Positions 16,704 through 23,909 of a stretch of DNA of 34,491 bases are shown here, piece by piece. Source of the stretch: Rhodoluna sp. (GTDB lineage Bacteria; Actinomycetota; Actinomycetes; Actinomycetales; Microbacteriaceae); NCBI GenBank assembly GCA_016462375.1, contig JAEMTJ010000005.1, positions 4,529-39,019 on the forward strand, in the 5' to 3' direction. Within the stretch, counting starts at the first letter, position 1; the number at the start of each line of letters is the position of its first letter. The translations under genes were made by a program, and so were the position numbers. Below the pieces are notes generated by a model. That model did no database searches. It saw only the letters and a program-made list of their open reading frames with translations, and was not told the DNA's origin.

Positions 16704-17921
16704 ATGGAAAAAATCAAGGTAGTCGGCAAAGTAGTTGAGCTTGACGGCGACGAGATGACTCGCATCATCTGGCAGAACATCAAAGACTCTTTGATCTTGC
16801 CTTTTTTAGATGTTGACCTTGAATACTATGACCTATCGATTGAGCACAGGGATGCTACCGATGACCAGGTCACCATTGATGCAGCTAACGCAATCAAGAC
16901 TCACGGTGTTGGTGTTAAGTGCGCAACTATTACTCCCGATGAAGCGCGGGTTACCGAGTTCAGCTTGAAGAAGATGTGGAAATCTCCTAACGGAACTATC
17001 CGTAACATCCTTGACGGTGTTGTCTTCCGTGAGCCAATCATTATTTCTAACGTGCCAAGACTTGTTCCTGGCTGGACTAAGCCAATCATCATTGGTCGTC
17101 ACGCTCACGGCGACCAATATAAGGCAACCGACTTCAAAGTGCCAGGGGCAGGACGAGTCACCATGACTTGGGCTCCAGCGGATGGGACAGAACCAACCAC
17201 GTTCACTATTGCTGACTATCCAGAGCAAGGTGGGGTAGCGATGGGTATGTATAACTACATGGACTCAATTCGTGACTTTGCTAGAGCATCTTTCAACTAT
17301 GGACTTTCGAGAAACTACCCGGTTTACCTTTCAACTAAGAACACCATCTTGAAGGCTTACGATGGTGCATTCAAGGACGCATTCCAGGAAGTGTTTGACG
17401 CAGAATATAAGTCAAAGTTTGATTCTGCTGGTTTGACCTATGAGCATCGCTTAATTGATGACATGGTTGCTGCTGCATTGAAGTGGGAAGGCGGCTACGT
17501 TTGGGCATGTAAGAACTATGACGGTGACGTCCAATCAGACACAGTTGCTCAAGGTTTTGGTTCTCTTGGACTTATGACTTCGGTGCTAACTACTCCTGAT
17601 GGTAAGACCTGTCTTGCTGAAGCTGCACACGGAACTGTTACCCGTCACTACCGTGACTGGCAAGCAGGTAAGAAGACCTCAACTAACCCGATTGCTTCTA
17701 TTTACGCTTGGACTAGAGCGCTTATGCACAGAGCAAAGCTAGACAACACCCCAGAGGTTCTAAGATTTGCTGAGACTCTAGAAGATGTGGTTATTAAGAC
17801 TGTTGAAGCTGGGAACATGACTAAGGATCTATCAGCTCTGGTAGGTCACGGTCAGGCTTTCCAAACCACCGATGAATTTATGGCAACACTTGCAGAGAAC
17901 CTAAAGGCAAGACTTAGCTAA
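16704..17921 (+). CDS. icd: NADP-dependent isocitrate dehydrogenase (homodimeric type II)
   Basis: Oxidative decarboxylation of isocitrate to 2-oxoglutarate. The 405-residue protein is the short 'eukaryotic-like' type: ELDGDEMTRIIW near the start, ATITPDEARV, the isocitrate-binding KSPNGTIRNIL, IGRHAHGDQYKATDF, and LIDDMVAAALKWEGGYVWACKNYDGDVQSD with metal-binding aspartates. It is neither the ~740-residue monomeric enzyme nor the E. coli type. ATG 16704 has an AAGG element 8 nt upstream; the frame is open to 16641 but the N-terminus fits 16704. Two inverted repeats follow the stop. Confidence 0.95.
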   Translation: MEKIKVVGKVVELDGDEMTRIIWQNIKDSLILPFLDVDLEYYDLSIEHRDATDDQVTIDAANAIKTHGVGVKCATITPDEARVTEFSLKKMWKSPNGTIRNILDGVVFREPIIISNVPRLVPGWTKPIIIGRHAHGDQYKATDFKVPGAGRVTMTWAPADGTEPTTFTIADYPEQGGVAMGMYNYMDSIRDFARASFNYGLSRNYPVYLSTKNTILKAYDGAFKDAFQEVFDAEYKSKFDSAGLTYEHRLIDDMVAAALKWEGGYVWACKNYDGDVQSDTVAQGFGSLGLMTSVLTTPDGKTCLAEAAHGTVTRHYRDWQAGKKTSTNPIASIYAWTRALMHRAKLDNTPEVLRFAETLEDVVIKTVEAGNMTKDLSALVGHGQAFQTTDEFMATLAENLKARLS

Positions 17922-17932
17922 TTGTGAATAAC

Positions 17933-17949
17933 GGCAAGTAATACTTGCC
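17933..17949. repeat. Perfect 8-1-8 palindrome downstream of icd
   Basis: GGCAAGTAATACTTGCC reads the same on both strands apart from its central A. It begins 11 nt after the icd stop. As RNA it can form only a 6-bp stem with a 5-nt loop, so as DNA it is at least as good a candidate for a dimeric regulator site acting on the following surface-protein gene. Confidence 0.5.
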
Positions 17950-17954
17950 TGTGT

Positions 17955-17990
17955 AAAACTCCAGCAGGATTTGTGTTGGAGTTTTATCTT
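17955..17990 (+). terminator. icd terminator overlapping the ribosome site of the next gene
   Basis: AAAACTCCAGCA (17955–17966) pairs with TGTTGGAGTTTT (17974–17985) as a 12-bp stem with one G-U pair and a 7-nt loop, then ATCTTTAT. The shape resembles an intrinsic terminator for icd. The right arm also contains the GGAG (17978–17981) that would serve the ATG at 17992, so the hairpin would mask that site. Confidence 0.6.
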
Positions 17991-17991
17991 T

Positions 17992-20100
17992 ATGGGCATG
18001 TATAAACATAAAAAATCTAACTGGCTAAAACCAATCTTGGTTGCCAGTGCATTCTCGGTAATTATCGGTGTTCTAGTCGTGCCAGAGGTTTACGCTCAGG
18101 CCACTACTCCAACACCAGCTTGTAATGCTAGTAAAACTAGCTGTACAGTAACCTTCCCTTACTCAGGTGACTATTACGTTTGGGCACCACCAGCAGATGT
18201 CAGAACTATGTCGGCAGTAATAGCAGGAGCTCAAGGTGGCCGCAGTGGTGGTAACGGTGCTAAAACAACGGCTAACTTCAAGACCATTCCTACTGGCAGC
18301 CTATACATCTATGTCGGTGGACAAGGTTCTTCCGGTAACGCTGCCGCTGGTGGTTATAACGGAGGAGGCACTGCTGGCTCTGGTCACGGCGATGAAGGTT
18401 CGGGTGGAGGGGCGACGGACATTAGAACCAGCACACTGATTGCAGACCGGTTCGCAGTAGCCGGTGGTGGTGGTGGAACCGGTGGTTGGATAGCTGGTGC
18501 TGGAGGCTCTGCAGGAGGAACCACTGCTAGCGCTGGTGGCAATGGCCAGGGTCTAGGTGGAGGAGGAGGAACTCCTAGCGCTGGAGGTGCAGGCGGTGTT
18601 TCATTCGGAACACAAACAACTAATGGCACAGCGGGATCTCTGGGCCAAGGTGGTTCTGGAGGTTCGGCTAACACACCGGGAACCATGGTTGCCGGTGGTG
18701 GCGGTGGCGGCGGCGGTTACTTCGGCGGCGGTGGTGGTGGAGCTGACACTGATCCTGTTGGAGTAGACGGTGGCGGTGGCGGTGGTGGTTCTAGCTACGT
18801 GAATTCAACAAAGCTAAACACAGTGTCCTACTACACAGCTTTCCAAGCAGGTAATGGTCAAGCAAGCATCACATACAACCTTGGTCCTGCAGTGACATCT
18901 TTCACTGCACCGGTTTCGCCTAGCAATGCCGCAACGCCGATATTTAACATCTCTTTTGGGCAAAGCGTCACAGGGCTTACTGCTGATGACTTTACGATTT
19001 CAGGAACAGCAGTTGGCTGTTATGTTTCAACGTTGACTGGATCTGGTGCAAACTATGCGGCAACAGTTAATGGCTGTGCAGATGGCACCATAATTCTTAC
19101 TCTGAAAGCTGACACTGTCACAGGTAACGCGATTGGACCAGTAAGGCCAGTGTCCACTAGTTCAATCATTCTTGACAGAACCGTTCCTGAGATAAACACA
19201 CTTACCAAGCAAACAAGCTCCAATAGCTTGCTGGTTTATAAAGCCAGTTTCACAGAACCTGTCACTGGTCTAGCTGCCGATAATGCTGACTGGTTAGTTA
19301 AAGGTGATGGCTGCAGCATTCAATCCATGACCGGTAGTGGCAGTGATTATGTGATTACTATTGCTAACTGCCTCGATGGACATCTGGCCGGTCTAGTTCT
19401 TAATACAGCTTCGGTAGTGGATGCTGCAGGAAATATCGGCCCATCTCTGGCTAACCAAACTAATTCAACCAAGATTGATACCACTGCTCCAGTGGTGCAT
19501 GTCTTTGATGTGACTGAGCCAGGGGCAGCAGGAACACCAACTTGGGTATTTGATAGCGAAGAGCCTGTAACAGGCATGACCGAAAGTAACTTTAGTTTCT
19601 CTGGAACAGCGCAGTCTTGTTTAAAGAACTACTCTGTCCTTCGTTCAGGACTCGGTTGGCAGGTAACTCTCGTTGGTTGTGGAGTTGGAACCACCCAGTT
19701 AATCCTTGGTGCTAATACCCTTACCGACACATCGGGTAACACTGGTCCGCTGGTAGCGCTTGCTTCGAATGTAGTGACAATCACCTCGGATGAAATTGTT
19801 AATCAGAGTGTCACTCCAACTACTCCAACCGGATCTCAGGTTGATGTGCCTAAGGTGATTAATACTCCAGTCGGAGAGAAGGCTGTTCCACAAACCAATC
19901 CAAAGAATGAAATCACAGATGTGACTTTGGCTGCACCTGAACCAGTAGCCAAGGATTTAGAGAAACAGGGTCAAGAGAAGATGGTTATCACGCAAGCACA
20001 GCAGCAGTCATTCTTGGTAGCTCTGGGACTGTCTGCGGTTGCTTTATTGTTGGCCTCGGTAGTCGCTGGGTCACAGCTGCGTTCCAGAAGAAGGCGCTAG
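17992..20100 (+). CDS. Secreted glycine-rich / Ig-like repeat surface protein
   Basis: A 702-residue envelope protein. The N-terminus has basic residues, a hydrophobic helix and a probable signal-peptidase site after EVYAQA. Residues ~45–290 form a glycine-rich domain with runs of 4–6 Gly, beginning TFPYSGDYYVWAPP and including GDEGSGGGATDIRTS. Three related Ig-like modules follow (about 18886–19172, 19176–19484, 19485–19790), each with two cysteines. A Pro/Thr/Val linker leads to a C-terminal membrane helix and a basic RSRRRR end. No LPXTG motif is seen, so it is probably membrane-anchored and exposed. ATG 17992 follows GGAG by 10 nt; ATG 17998 is an alternative. Adhesion or a wall role is inference. 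Confidence 0.8.
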   Translation: MGMYKHKKSNWLKPILVASAFSVIIGVLVVPEVYAQATTPTPACNASKTSCTVTFPYSGDYYVWAPPADVRTMSAVIAGAQGGRSGGNGAKTTANFKTIPTGSLYIYVGGQGSSGNAAAGGYNGGGTAGSGHGDEGSGGGATDIRTSTLIADRFAVAGGGGGTGGWIAGAGGSAGGTTASAGGNGQGLGGGGGTPSAGGAGGVSFGTQTTNGTAGSLGQGGSGGSANTPGTMVAGGGGGGGGYFGGGGGGADTDPVGVDGGGGGGGSSYVNSTKLNTVSYYTAFQAGNGQASITYNLGPAVTSFTAPVSPSNAATPIFNISFGQSVTGLTADDFTISGTAVGCYVSTLTGSGANYAATVNGCADGTIILTLKADTVTGNAIGPVRPVSTSSIILDRTVPEINTLTKQTSSNSLLVYKASFTEPVTGLAADNADWLVKGDGCSIQSMTGSGSDYVITIANCLDGHLAGLVLNTASVVDAAGNIGPSLANQTNSTKIDTTAPVVHVFDVTEPGAAGTPTWVFDSEEPVTGMTESNFSFSGTAQSCLKNYSVLRSGLGWQVTLVGCGVGTTQLILGANTLTDTSGNTGPLVALASNVVTITSDEIVNQSVTPTTPTGSQVDVPKVINTPVGEKAVPQTNPKNEITDVTLAAPEPVAKDLEKQGQEKMVITQAQQQSFLVALGLSAVALLLASVVAGSQLRSRRRR
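18886..19790 (+). repeat. Three tandem Ig-like modules within the surface protein gene
   Basis: Three diverged protein repeats of ~95–103 residues share the pattern 'F...PVTGL..D/N.F..SG....C', then a strand ending in Cys-x-x-G, and a 'D.AGN.GP'-like end. Paired cysteines occur in GCYVS/NGCADG, GCSIQ/NCLDG and SCLKN/GCGVG. Divergence at DNA level suggests old duplications rather than recent ones. Confidence 0.6.
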
Positions 20101-20119
20101 AGGCTTGAAGGCCCTCGTT

Positions 20120-20977
20120 CTAGTGGAAGATGATTGTTCTATCGGTATCGAGCAATACTCGGTGCTCTGCAAACCATCTAACCGCTTGGGTGAGGGTCTT
20201 CGACTCAACATCTTGACCGATGGCGACTAGTTCTTGCTTAGAATCACCGTGATTAACTCGAACAACATTCTGTTCAATAATTGGACCTTCATCTAGGTCA
20301 CTGGTAACAAAGTGAGCGGTAGCACCGATTAGCTTCACACCTCGAGCGTGAGCCTGAGCGTATGGGTTTGCTCCTTTAAAACCAGGCAGGAAAGAGTGGT
20401 GAATGTTGATTATCCTGCCGGCAAACTCAGCGCAGAACTCGGGGCTAAGAACCTGCATGAAACGAGCCAGCACAATTAGTTCGATGTCAGCTAGTTTGAT
20501 GTAATCGCGGAGCATGTGTTCAAAAGCAGCCTTGCTGGCAGCATCAGGAACACCATGAGATTCAAACTTTACTCCGTAGAAGTTTGCTAACTCTGCAAGA
20601 TCTGGGTGATTGCTAAATACCGCTGGGATGTCAATCGGGATGCGCCCTGATCTCTGATTGAAGAGTAGGTCGTTAAGACAGTGCGCACTCTTACTCACCA
20701 GAACAAGGGTTCTAACCTTGCGGCCAACCTCATCAAGATGCCATTCCAAACCAAAGGTCTCGACCACACTAGCAATCTGCTTGGCGAACTCTTCCTTGCT
20801 GGCCGATACCTCGACCTGCAGGCGCATAAAGAACTTTCCAGTCTCGGTGCTGGTGAACTGCTTGCTCTCAGTGATGTTTCCGGATGCGGCTACGATTGCC
20901 CCAGAAATGGCATGGACGATGCCAGGGCGGTCAGCGCAGACAAAAGTCAACACCCAGTGGTTAAGTTGCTTAGTCAT
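20120..20977 (-). CDS. purU: Formyltetrahydrofolate deformylase
   Basis: Hydrolyses 10-formyl-THF to formate and THF, balancing the one-carbon pool. The 285 residues contain an N-terminal ACT domain (WVLTFVCADRPGIVHAISGAI, about 8–85) and a C-terminal formyltransferase-like domain. The latter shows INIHHSFLPGFKGANPY with the catalytic His and GATAHFVTSDLDEGPII with the catalytic Asp. The ACT domain is absent from PurN, which separates the two paralogues in this window. It is divergent from glyA–folD across 169 bp and convergent with the surface-protein gene with only 19 bp between stops. Confidence 0.95.
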   Translation of the reverse strand: MTKQLNHWVLTFVCADRPGIVHAISGAIVAASGNITESKQFTSTETGKFFMRLQVEVSASKEEFAKQIASVVETFGLEWHLDEVGRKVRTLVLVSKSAHCLNDLLFNQRSGRIPIDIPAVFSNHPDLAELANFYGVKFESHGVPDAASKAAFEHMLRDYIKLADIELIVLARFMQVLSPEFCAEFAGRIINIHHSFLPGFKGANPYAQAHARGVKLIGATAHFVTSDLDEGPIIEQNVVRVNHGDSKQELVAIGQDVESKTLTQAVRWFAEHRVLLDTDRTIIFH

Positions 20978-21034
20978 AGGGTCAAGTTTAGAGTGCCGAG
21001 TCCCTCATCTTGGCTCCATAGGCGGGATGGGATG

Positions 21035-21040
21035 TAGAAT
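21035..21040 (+). promoter_or_regulatory. Candidate -10 element of the glyA–folD operon
   Basis: TAGAAT would place the transcription start near 21047, exactly at the 5' edge of the ZTP aptamer. A possible -35, TTGGCT (21010–21015), is 19 bp upstream, slightly long. The fit to the aptamer edge is the main support. Confidence 0.45.
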
Positions 21041-21041
21041 T

Positions 21042-21118
21042 GGGTTATCGCAACTGGCGCTAAAGATGGGGTTCCATCAGGGAGCGAAGGCATTTTGGTC
21101 GTGCGCCTGGGCCAAACC
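21042..21118 (+). promoter_or_regulatory. ZTP (pfl) riboswitch upstream of glyA
   Basis: The sequence carries the conserved blocks of the ZMP/ZTP-sensing pfl motif: ACTGGCG, then a hairpin (GATGG 21065–21069 with CCATC 21074–21078), GGGAGCGA (21080–21087), and GCGCCTGGGC (21103–21112). P1 is TCGC (21048–21051) with GCGA (21084–21087). The 3' stem-loop is TTTGG (21094–21098) with CCAAA (21112–21116). The pseudoknot pairs GGCGC (21056–21060) with GCGCC (21103–21107). ZTP riboswitches usually raise expression of folate and purine genes when ZMP/ZTP accumulates. Only about 18 nt separate the aptamer from AGGAG at 21135, and no T-tract is present, so control is probably translational. Confidence 0.9.
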
Positions 21119-21146
21119 GTACAAGCCAATAAGTAGGAGTTCCCAA

Positions 21147-22427
21147 GTGTCCAATTTGCCATCAACATTCAATGACCCATTAGAAGTCACTGATCCAGAG
21201 GTCGCTGCTGTTCTAAAAGCAGAACTCGATCGTCAACGTAATTTCCTAGAAATGATTGCTAGCGAAAACTTTGTTTCAAGAGGTGTACTAGAAGCTCAGG
21301 GCTCAGTACTAACCAACAAGTATGCAGAAGGCTATCCGGGTAAGCGTTACTACGGTGGCTGTGAAGCAGTTGACGTTGCTGAAAATCTTGCTCGCGATAG
21401 AGCTAAAGAACTTTTCGGTGCTGAGCACGCAAACGTTCAACCGCACTCGGGTGCTAGTGCTAACGCTGCCGTGCTGATGGCACTGGCTAACCCAGGAGAT
21501 CGAATCCTTGGACTAGAACTTGCTCACGGCGGTCACCTAACCCACGGCATGAAGTTGAACTTCTCAGGCAAGATGTATGAAGGTCACGCTTATGGTCTAG
21601 ATCCAGAAACATTCTTAATTGACATGGATGTTGTTAGAGCAAGAGCACACGAAGTGAAGCCTCAGGTTCTTATCGCTGGCTGGTCTGCATACTCTCGTCA
21701 CCTTGACTTTGCAGAATTCAGAGCAATCGCAGATGAAGTTGGCGCAAAGCTTTGGGTTGACATGGCTCACTTTGCAGGATTGGTTGCAGCAGGTCTACAT
21801 CCGAACCCAGTACCTTACGCAGATGTTATTTCTACCACAGTTCACAAAACACTAGCTGGTCCTAGATCTGGCTTGATTCTGTGCAAGGCAGAGTTTGCCA
21901 AGAAGATCGATTCTTCTGTTTTTCCTGGCCAACAGGGTGGTCCACTAATGCACGTAATCGCAGCCAAAGCAGTCGCGTTCAAGGCGGCACTCGGCGAAGA
22001 ATTCAAAGAGAGACAAGCAAGAACTATTCGCGGTGCTCAGCTAATCGCAGAGCGATTGATGCAGCAAGATGTTAGAGCTAACGGAGTTGATGTATTGACA
22101 GGTGGAACTGATGTTCACCTAGTTTTGGTTGATCTTCGCAATTCACCTATCGACGGCAAGACTGCAGAGGATCTGCTTCACGAAGTTGGTATCACTGTGA
22201 ACCGCAACTCAGTGCCTAATGACCCAAGACCTGCAATGGTAACCTCTGGTGTCCGCATTGGAACTCCAGCTCTAGCTACTCGTGGCTTTGGTGATGTTGA
22301 GTTCACAGAAGTAGCGGATATCATTGCTTCGGTCTTGATGCCTAGCCCAGACGTCAATGCGCTCGGTGACCGCGTCCGTAAATTGACCCAAGCCTTTCCG
22401 CTATACAGCGGTCTAGAAAACTGGTAA
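21147..22427 (+). CDS. glyA: Serine hydroxymethyltransferase
   Basis: PLP enzyme interconverting serine + THF with glycine + 5,10-methylene-THF, the main entry of one-carbon units. The 426 residues include FLEMIASENFVS, NKYAEGYPGKRYYGGCE, QPHSGASANAAVL, and STTVHKTLAGPRSG with the PLP-binding Lys234. Start GTG 21147 lies 7 nt after AGGAG and matches the family N-terminus. The frame is open far upstream to 20658, but that part overlaps the riboswitch and the opposite strand of purU and is not coding. folD follows by 4 nt. Confidence 0.96.
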   Translation: MSNLPSTFNDPLEVTDPEVAAVLKAELDRQRNFLEMIASENFVSRGVLEAQGSVLTNKYAEGYPGKRYYGGCEAVDVAENLARDRAKELFGAEHANVQPHSGASANAAVLMALANPGDRILGLELAHGGHLTHGMKLNFSGKMYEGHAYGLDPETFLIDMDVVRARAHEVKPQVLIAGWSAYSRHLDFAEFRAIADEVGAKLWVDMAHFAGLVAAGLHPNPVPYADVISTTVHKTLAGPRSGLILCKAEFAKKIDSSVFPGQQGGPLMHVIAAKAVAFKAALGEEFKERQARTIRGAQLIAERLMQQDVRANGVDVLTGGTDVHLVLVDLRNSPIDGKTAEDLLHEVGITVNRNSVPNDPRPAMVTSGVRIGTPALATRGFGDVEFTEVADIIASVLMPSPDVNALGDRVRKLTQAFPLYSGLENW

Positions 22428-22431
22428 AACT

Positions 22432-23289
22432 TTGAACGCTGTTGTGCTTGATGGACTGGCTATAGCTAAACAGATCAAGCTCGAGCTAACTCAAGAGGTA
22501 ATTGCGCTCAAGCAGCGTGGGATTACACCGGGTCTTGGAACACTATTGGTTGGCGATGACCCAGGTTCACACACCTATGTTGGCGGTAAACATAGGGACT
22601 GCCAAGAAGTTGGTGTCCATTCGGTAAGAATCGATCTACCTGCCAGCGCTAGCGTCCAGGATGTCAAGGCTGCAATCAAAGACCTAAATGATGCTCAAGA
22701 TGTGACTGGATACATCGTGCAGCTGCCGCTGCCGTTCGGTTTCGACACGAATGAGTTACTGGAACTAATTGACCCAGCCAAAGATGCAGACGGATTACAT
22801 CCAATCAACCTCGGCAGACTAGTACTCGCTGGAAGCGAAGAAATGAACTCCCCACTTCCGTGCACACCGGCTGGGATCGTTGAACTGCTAACTAGATACC
22901 AAGTTGAACTAAACGGAGCTGAGGTAGCGGTAATTGGTCGCGGTATTACAGTTGGTCGACCGCTTGGACTGTTGTTAAACAAAAAGGGCATCGACAGCAC
23001 TGTCAATCTTTTGCACTCAAGATCAAGAGATATCCCCCATGCGGTAAAGCGCGCTGATGTTGTAGTGGCAGCTTTGGGTTCACCTCATTTTGTGAAGGCT
23101 GAATGGATTAAACCAGGGGCAGCTGTTCTAGATGTCGGAATTACCAGAGTAGAGCAAGGTTTGGTTGGCGATGTCGACCCAGGCTTAGCAGCTGTCGCCG
23201 GTTATCTTTCTCCTAACCCTGGTGGGGTAGGTCCGATGACGAGGGCAATGTTGGTCCGCAATGTAGTAAAGGCTGCCAGTAAAAACTGA
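22432..23289 (+). CDS. folD: Bifunctional methylene-THF dehydrogenase / methenyl-THF cyclohydrolase
   Basis: Converts 5,10-methylene-THF to 10-formyl-THF, the formyl donor for PurN and PurH in this window. The 285 residues show YVGGKHRDCQEVG with the catalytic Lys53, VQLPLP, KDADGLHP, PCTPAGIVELL, the NADP-binding VIGRGITVGRPLGLLL and the C-terminal NPGGVGPMTRAML. The start is TTG 22432, 4 nt after glyA, with no strong ribosome site, so it is probably translationally coupled. A terminator hairpin begins inside its last codons. Confidence 0.95.
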   Translation: MNAVVLDGLAIAKQIKLELTQEVIALKQRGITPGLGTLLVGDDPGSHTYVGGKHRDCQEVGVHSVRIDLPASASVQDVKAAIKDLNDAQDVTGYIVQLPLPFGFDTNELLELIDPAKDADGLHPINLGRLVLAGSEEMNSPLPCTPAGIVELLTRYQVELNGAEVAVIGRGITVGRPLGLLLNKKGIDSTVNLLHSRSRDIPHAVKRADVVVAALGSPHFVKAEWIKPGAAVLDVGITRVEQGLVGDVDPGLAAVAGYLSPNPGGVGPMTRAMLVRNVVKAASKN

Positions 23290-23300
23290 CAGCCTTTTTA
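23268..23300 (+). terminator. Rho-independent terminator of glyA–folD
   Basis: AAAGGCTG (23268–23275) pairs with CAGCCTTT (23290–23297). Inside, CAGT (23277–23280) pairs with ACTG (23285–23288) around AAAA, with one C·A mismatch between the two helices. The right arm runs into a five-T tract. The left arm lies within the folD coding sequence. Confidence 0.85.
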
Positions 23301-23314
23301 CTAACTAATACTTT

Positions 23315-23851
23315 TTAGTAATTTTCGTTTACGTAGGTCTGCAAAAGATCGCTGAAGCAGGATAGGTTTGCTTGGATCTCTGGCAGACGCTCATCTAGAT
23401 AAGCCAACGAGAGGTCTTGATAGATATCTGCCAACTCGTAGTCATCGTTGTATAGCTTAATTTTTTCAGGGTTCTGTTCACACCAGCCAGCAAGCTTAGG
23501 TTTAATCAAGGTCAGTGTGTAGTCAGTATTCGATTTTTTGTCGGCACCTAAAACATTGACGGTCAGAGTGTTGTTACCATCCTTAAAGTCTTTGTCACCC
23601 TTGATCGTGTAGCTTGCATTGTCATCAGTTAGTCTCAACTTCAGAAATACTTGAGTGATACCAGTAGGCAAAGTAATAGTGTCACCTGGTTTGTGAGCTT
23701 CGCCCGTAACACCTTCTTGATAGGTGACAGTTAATTCCCTGATGGTAGTCGGGCTCTTGTAGTTATAGTTTTGAACAACTACACCAATTGCAAAAAGACC
23801 AGCGATGGCCATGACGATAGGTAAAATCAGTTTCTTCACTCTAAATTCCAT
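23315..23851 (-). CDS. Hypothetical membrane-anchored protein with cadherin-like beta-sandwich
   Basis: I do not recognise a named family for the whole protein (178 residues). It has an N-terminal membrane helix (LILPIVMAIAGLFAIGVVV). A predicted extracellular beta domain of ~85 residues includes DGNNTLTVNVLGADKKSNTD and an aromatic YTLTLI end, resembling cadherin-like beta-sandwich repeats. A ~55-residue Asp/Glu-rich helical tail with two cysteines (AGWCEQ, NLSCFSD) follows. ATG 23851 sits directly behind AGGA, too close for good initiation. GTG 23839 with GGAA 6 nt upstream would give a 174-residue protein starting MKKLILP and may be the real start. It is the last gene of the minus-strand cluster. 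Confidence 0.65.
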   Translation of the reverse strand: MEFRVKKLILPIVMAIAGLFAIGVVVQNYNYKSPTTIRELTVTYQEGVTGEAHKPGDTITLPTGITQVFLKLRLTDDNASYTIKGDKDFKDGNNTLTVNVLGADKKSNTDYTLTLIKPKLAGWCEQNPEKIKLYNDDYELADIYQDLSLAYLDERLPEIQANLSCFSDLLQTYVNENY

Positions 23852-23888
23852 TCCTAGCTACATTAGTTGCGCAAAACCGCACTGGGTT

Positions 23889-23909
23889 CTAGTTTCTCAC
23901 GAAAACTAG
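23889..23909. repeat. Inverted repeat at the 3' end of the Pro/Thr/Arg-rich gene
   Basis: CTAGTTT (23889–23895) and AAACTAG (23903–23909) form a 7-bp stem with a 7-nt loop, overlapping the stop codon at 23906–23908. No T-tract follows on either strand, so it is at most a weak terminator or an RNA 3'-end hairpin. Confidence 0.35.

Noticed and set aside
18384..18686. Proline-rich 100-codon minus-strand open frame
   Set aside because: Poly-Pro is the expected antisense reading of the glycine-rich GGN codons of the surface-protein gene.
17991..20100. LPXTG-type sortase anchoring of the surface protein
   Set aside because: The C-terminus has a hydrophobic helix and basic end, but no LPXTG-like motif before it.
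20681..21037. 118-codon plus-strand open frame opposite purU
   Set aside because: It is the antisense of conserved purU coding sequence, with no ribosome site or recognisable domain.
20658..21146. Long in-frame N-terminal extension of glyA
   Set aside because: It overlaps the ZTP riboswitch and the opposite strand of purU, does not resemble SHMT, and GTG 21147 has AGGAG at ideal spacing and the family N-terminus.
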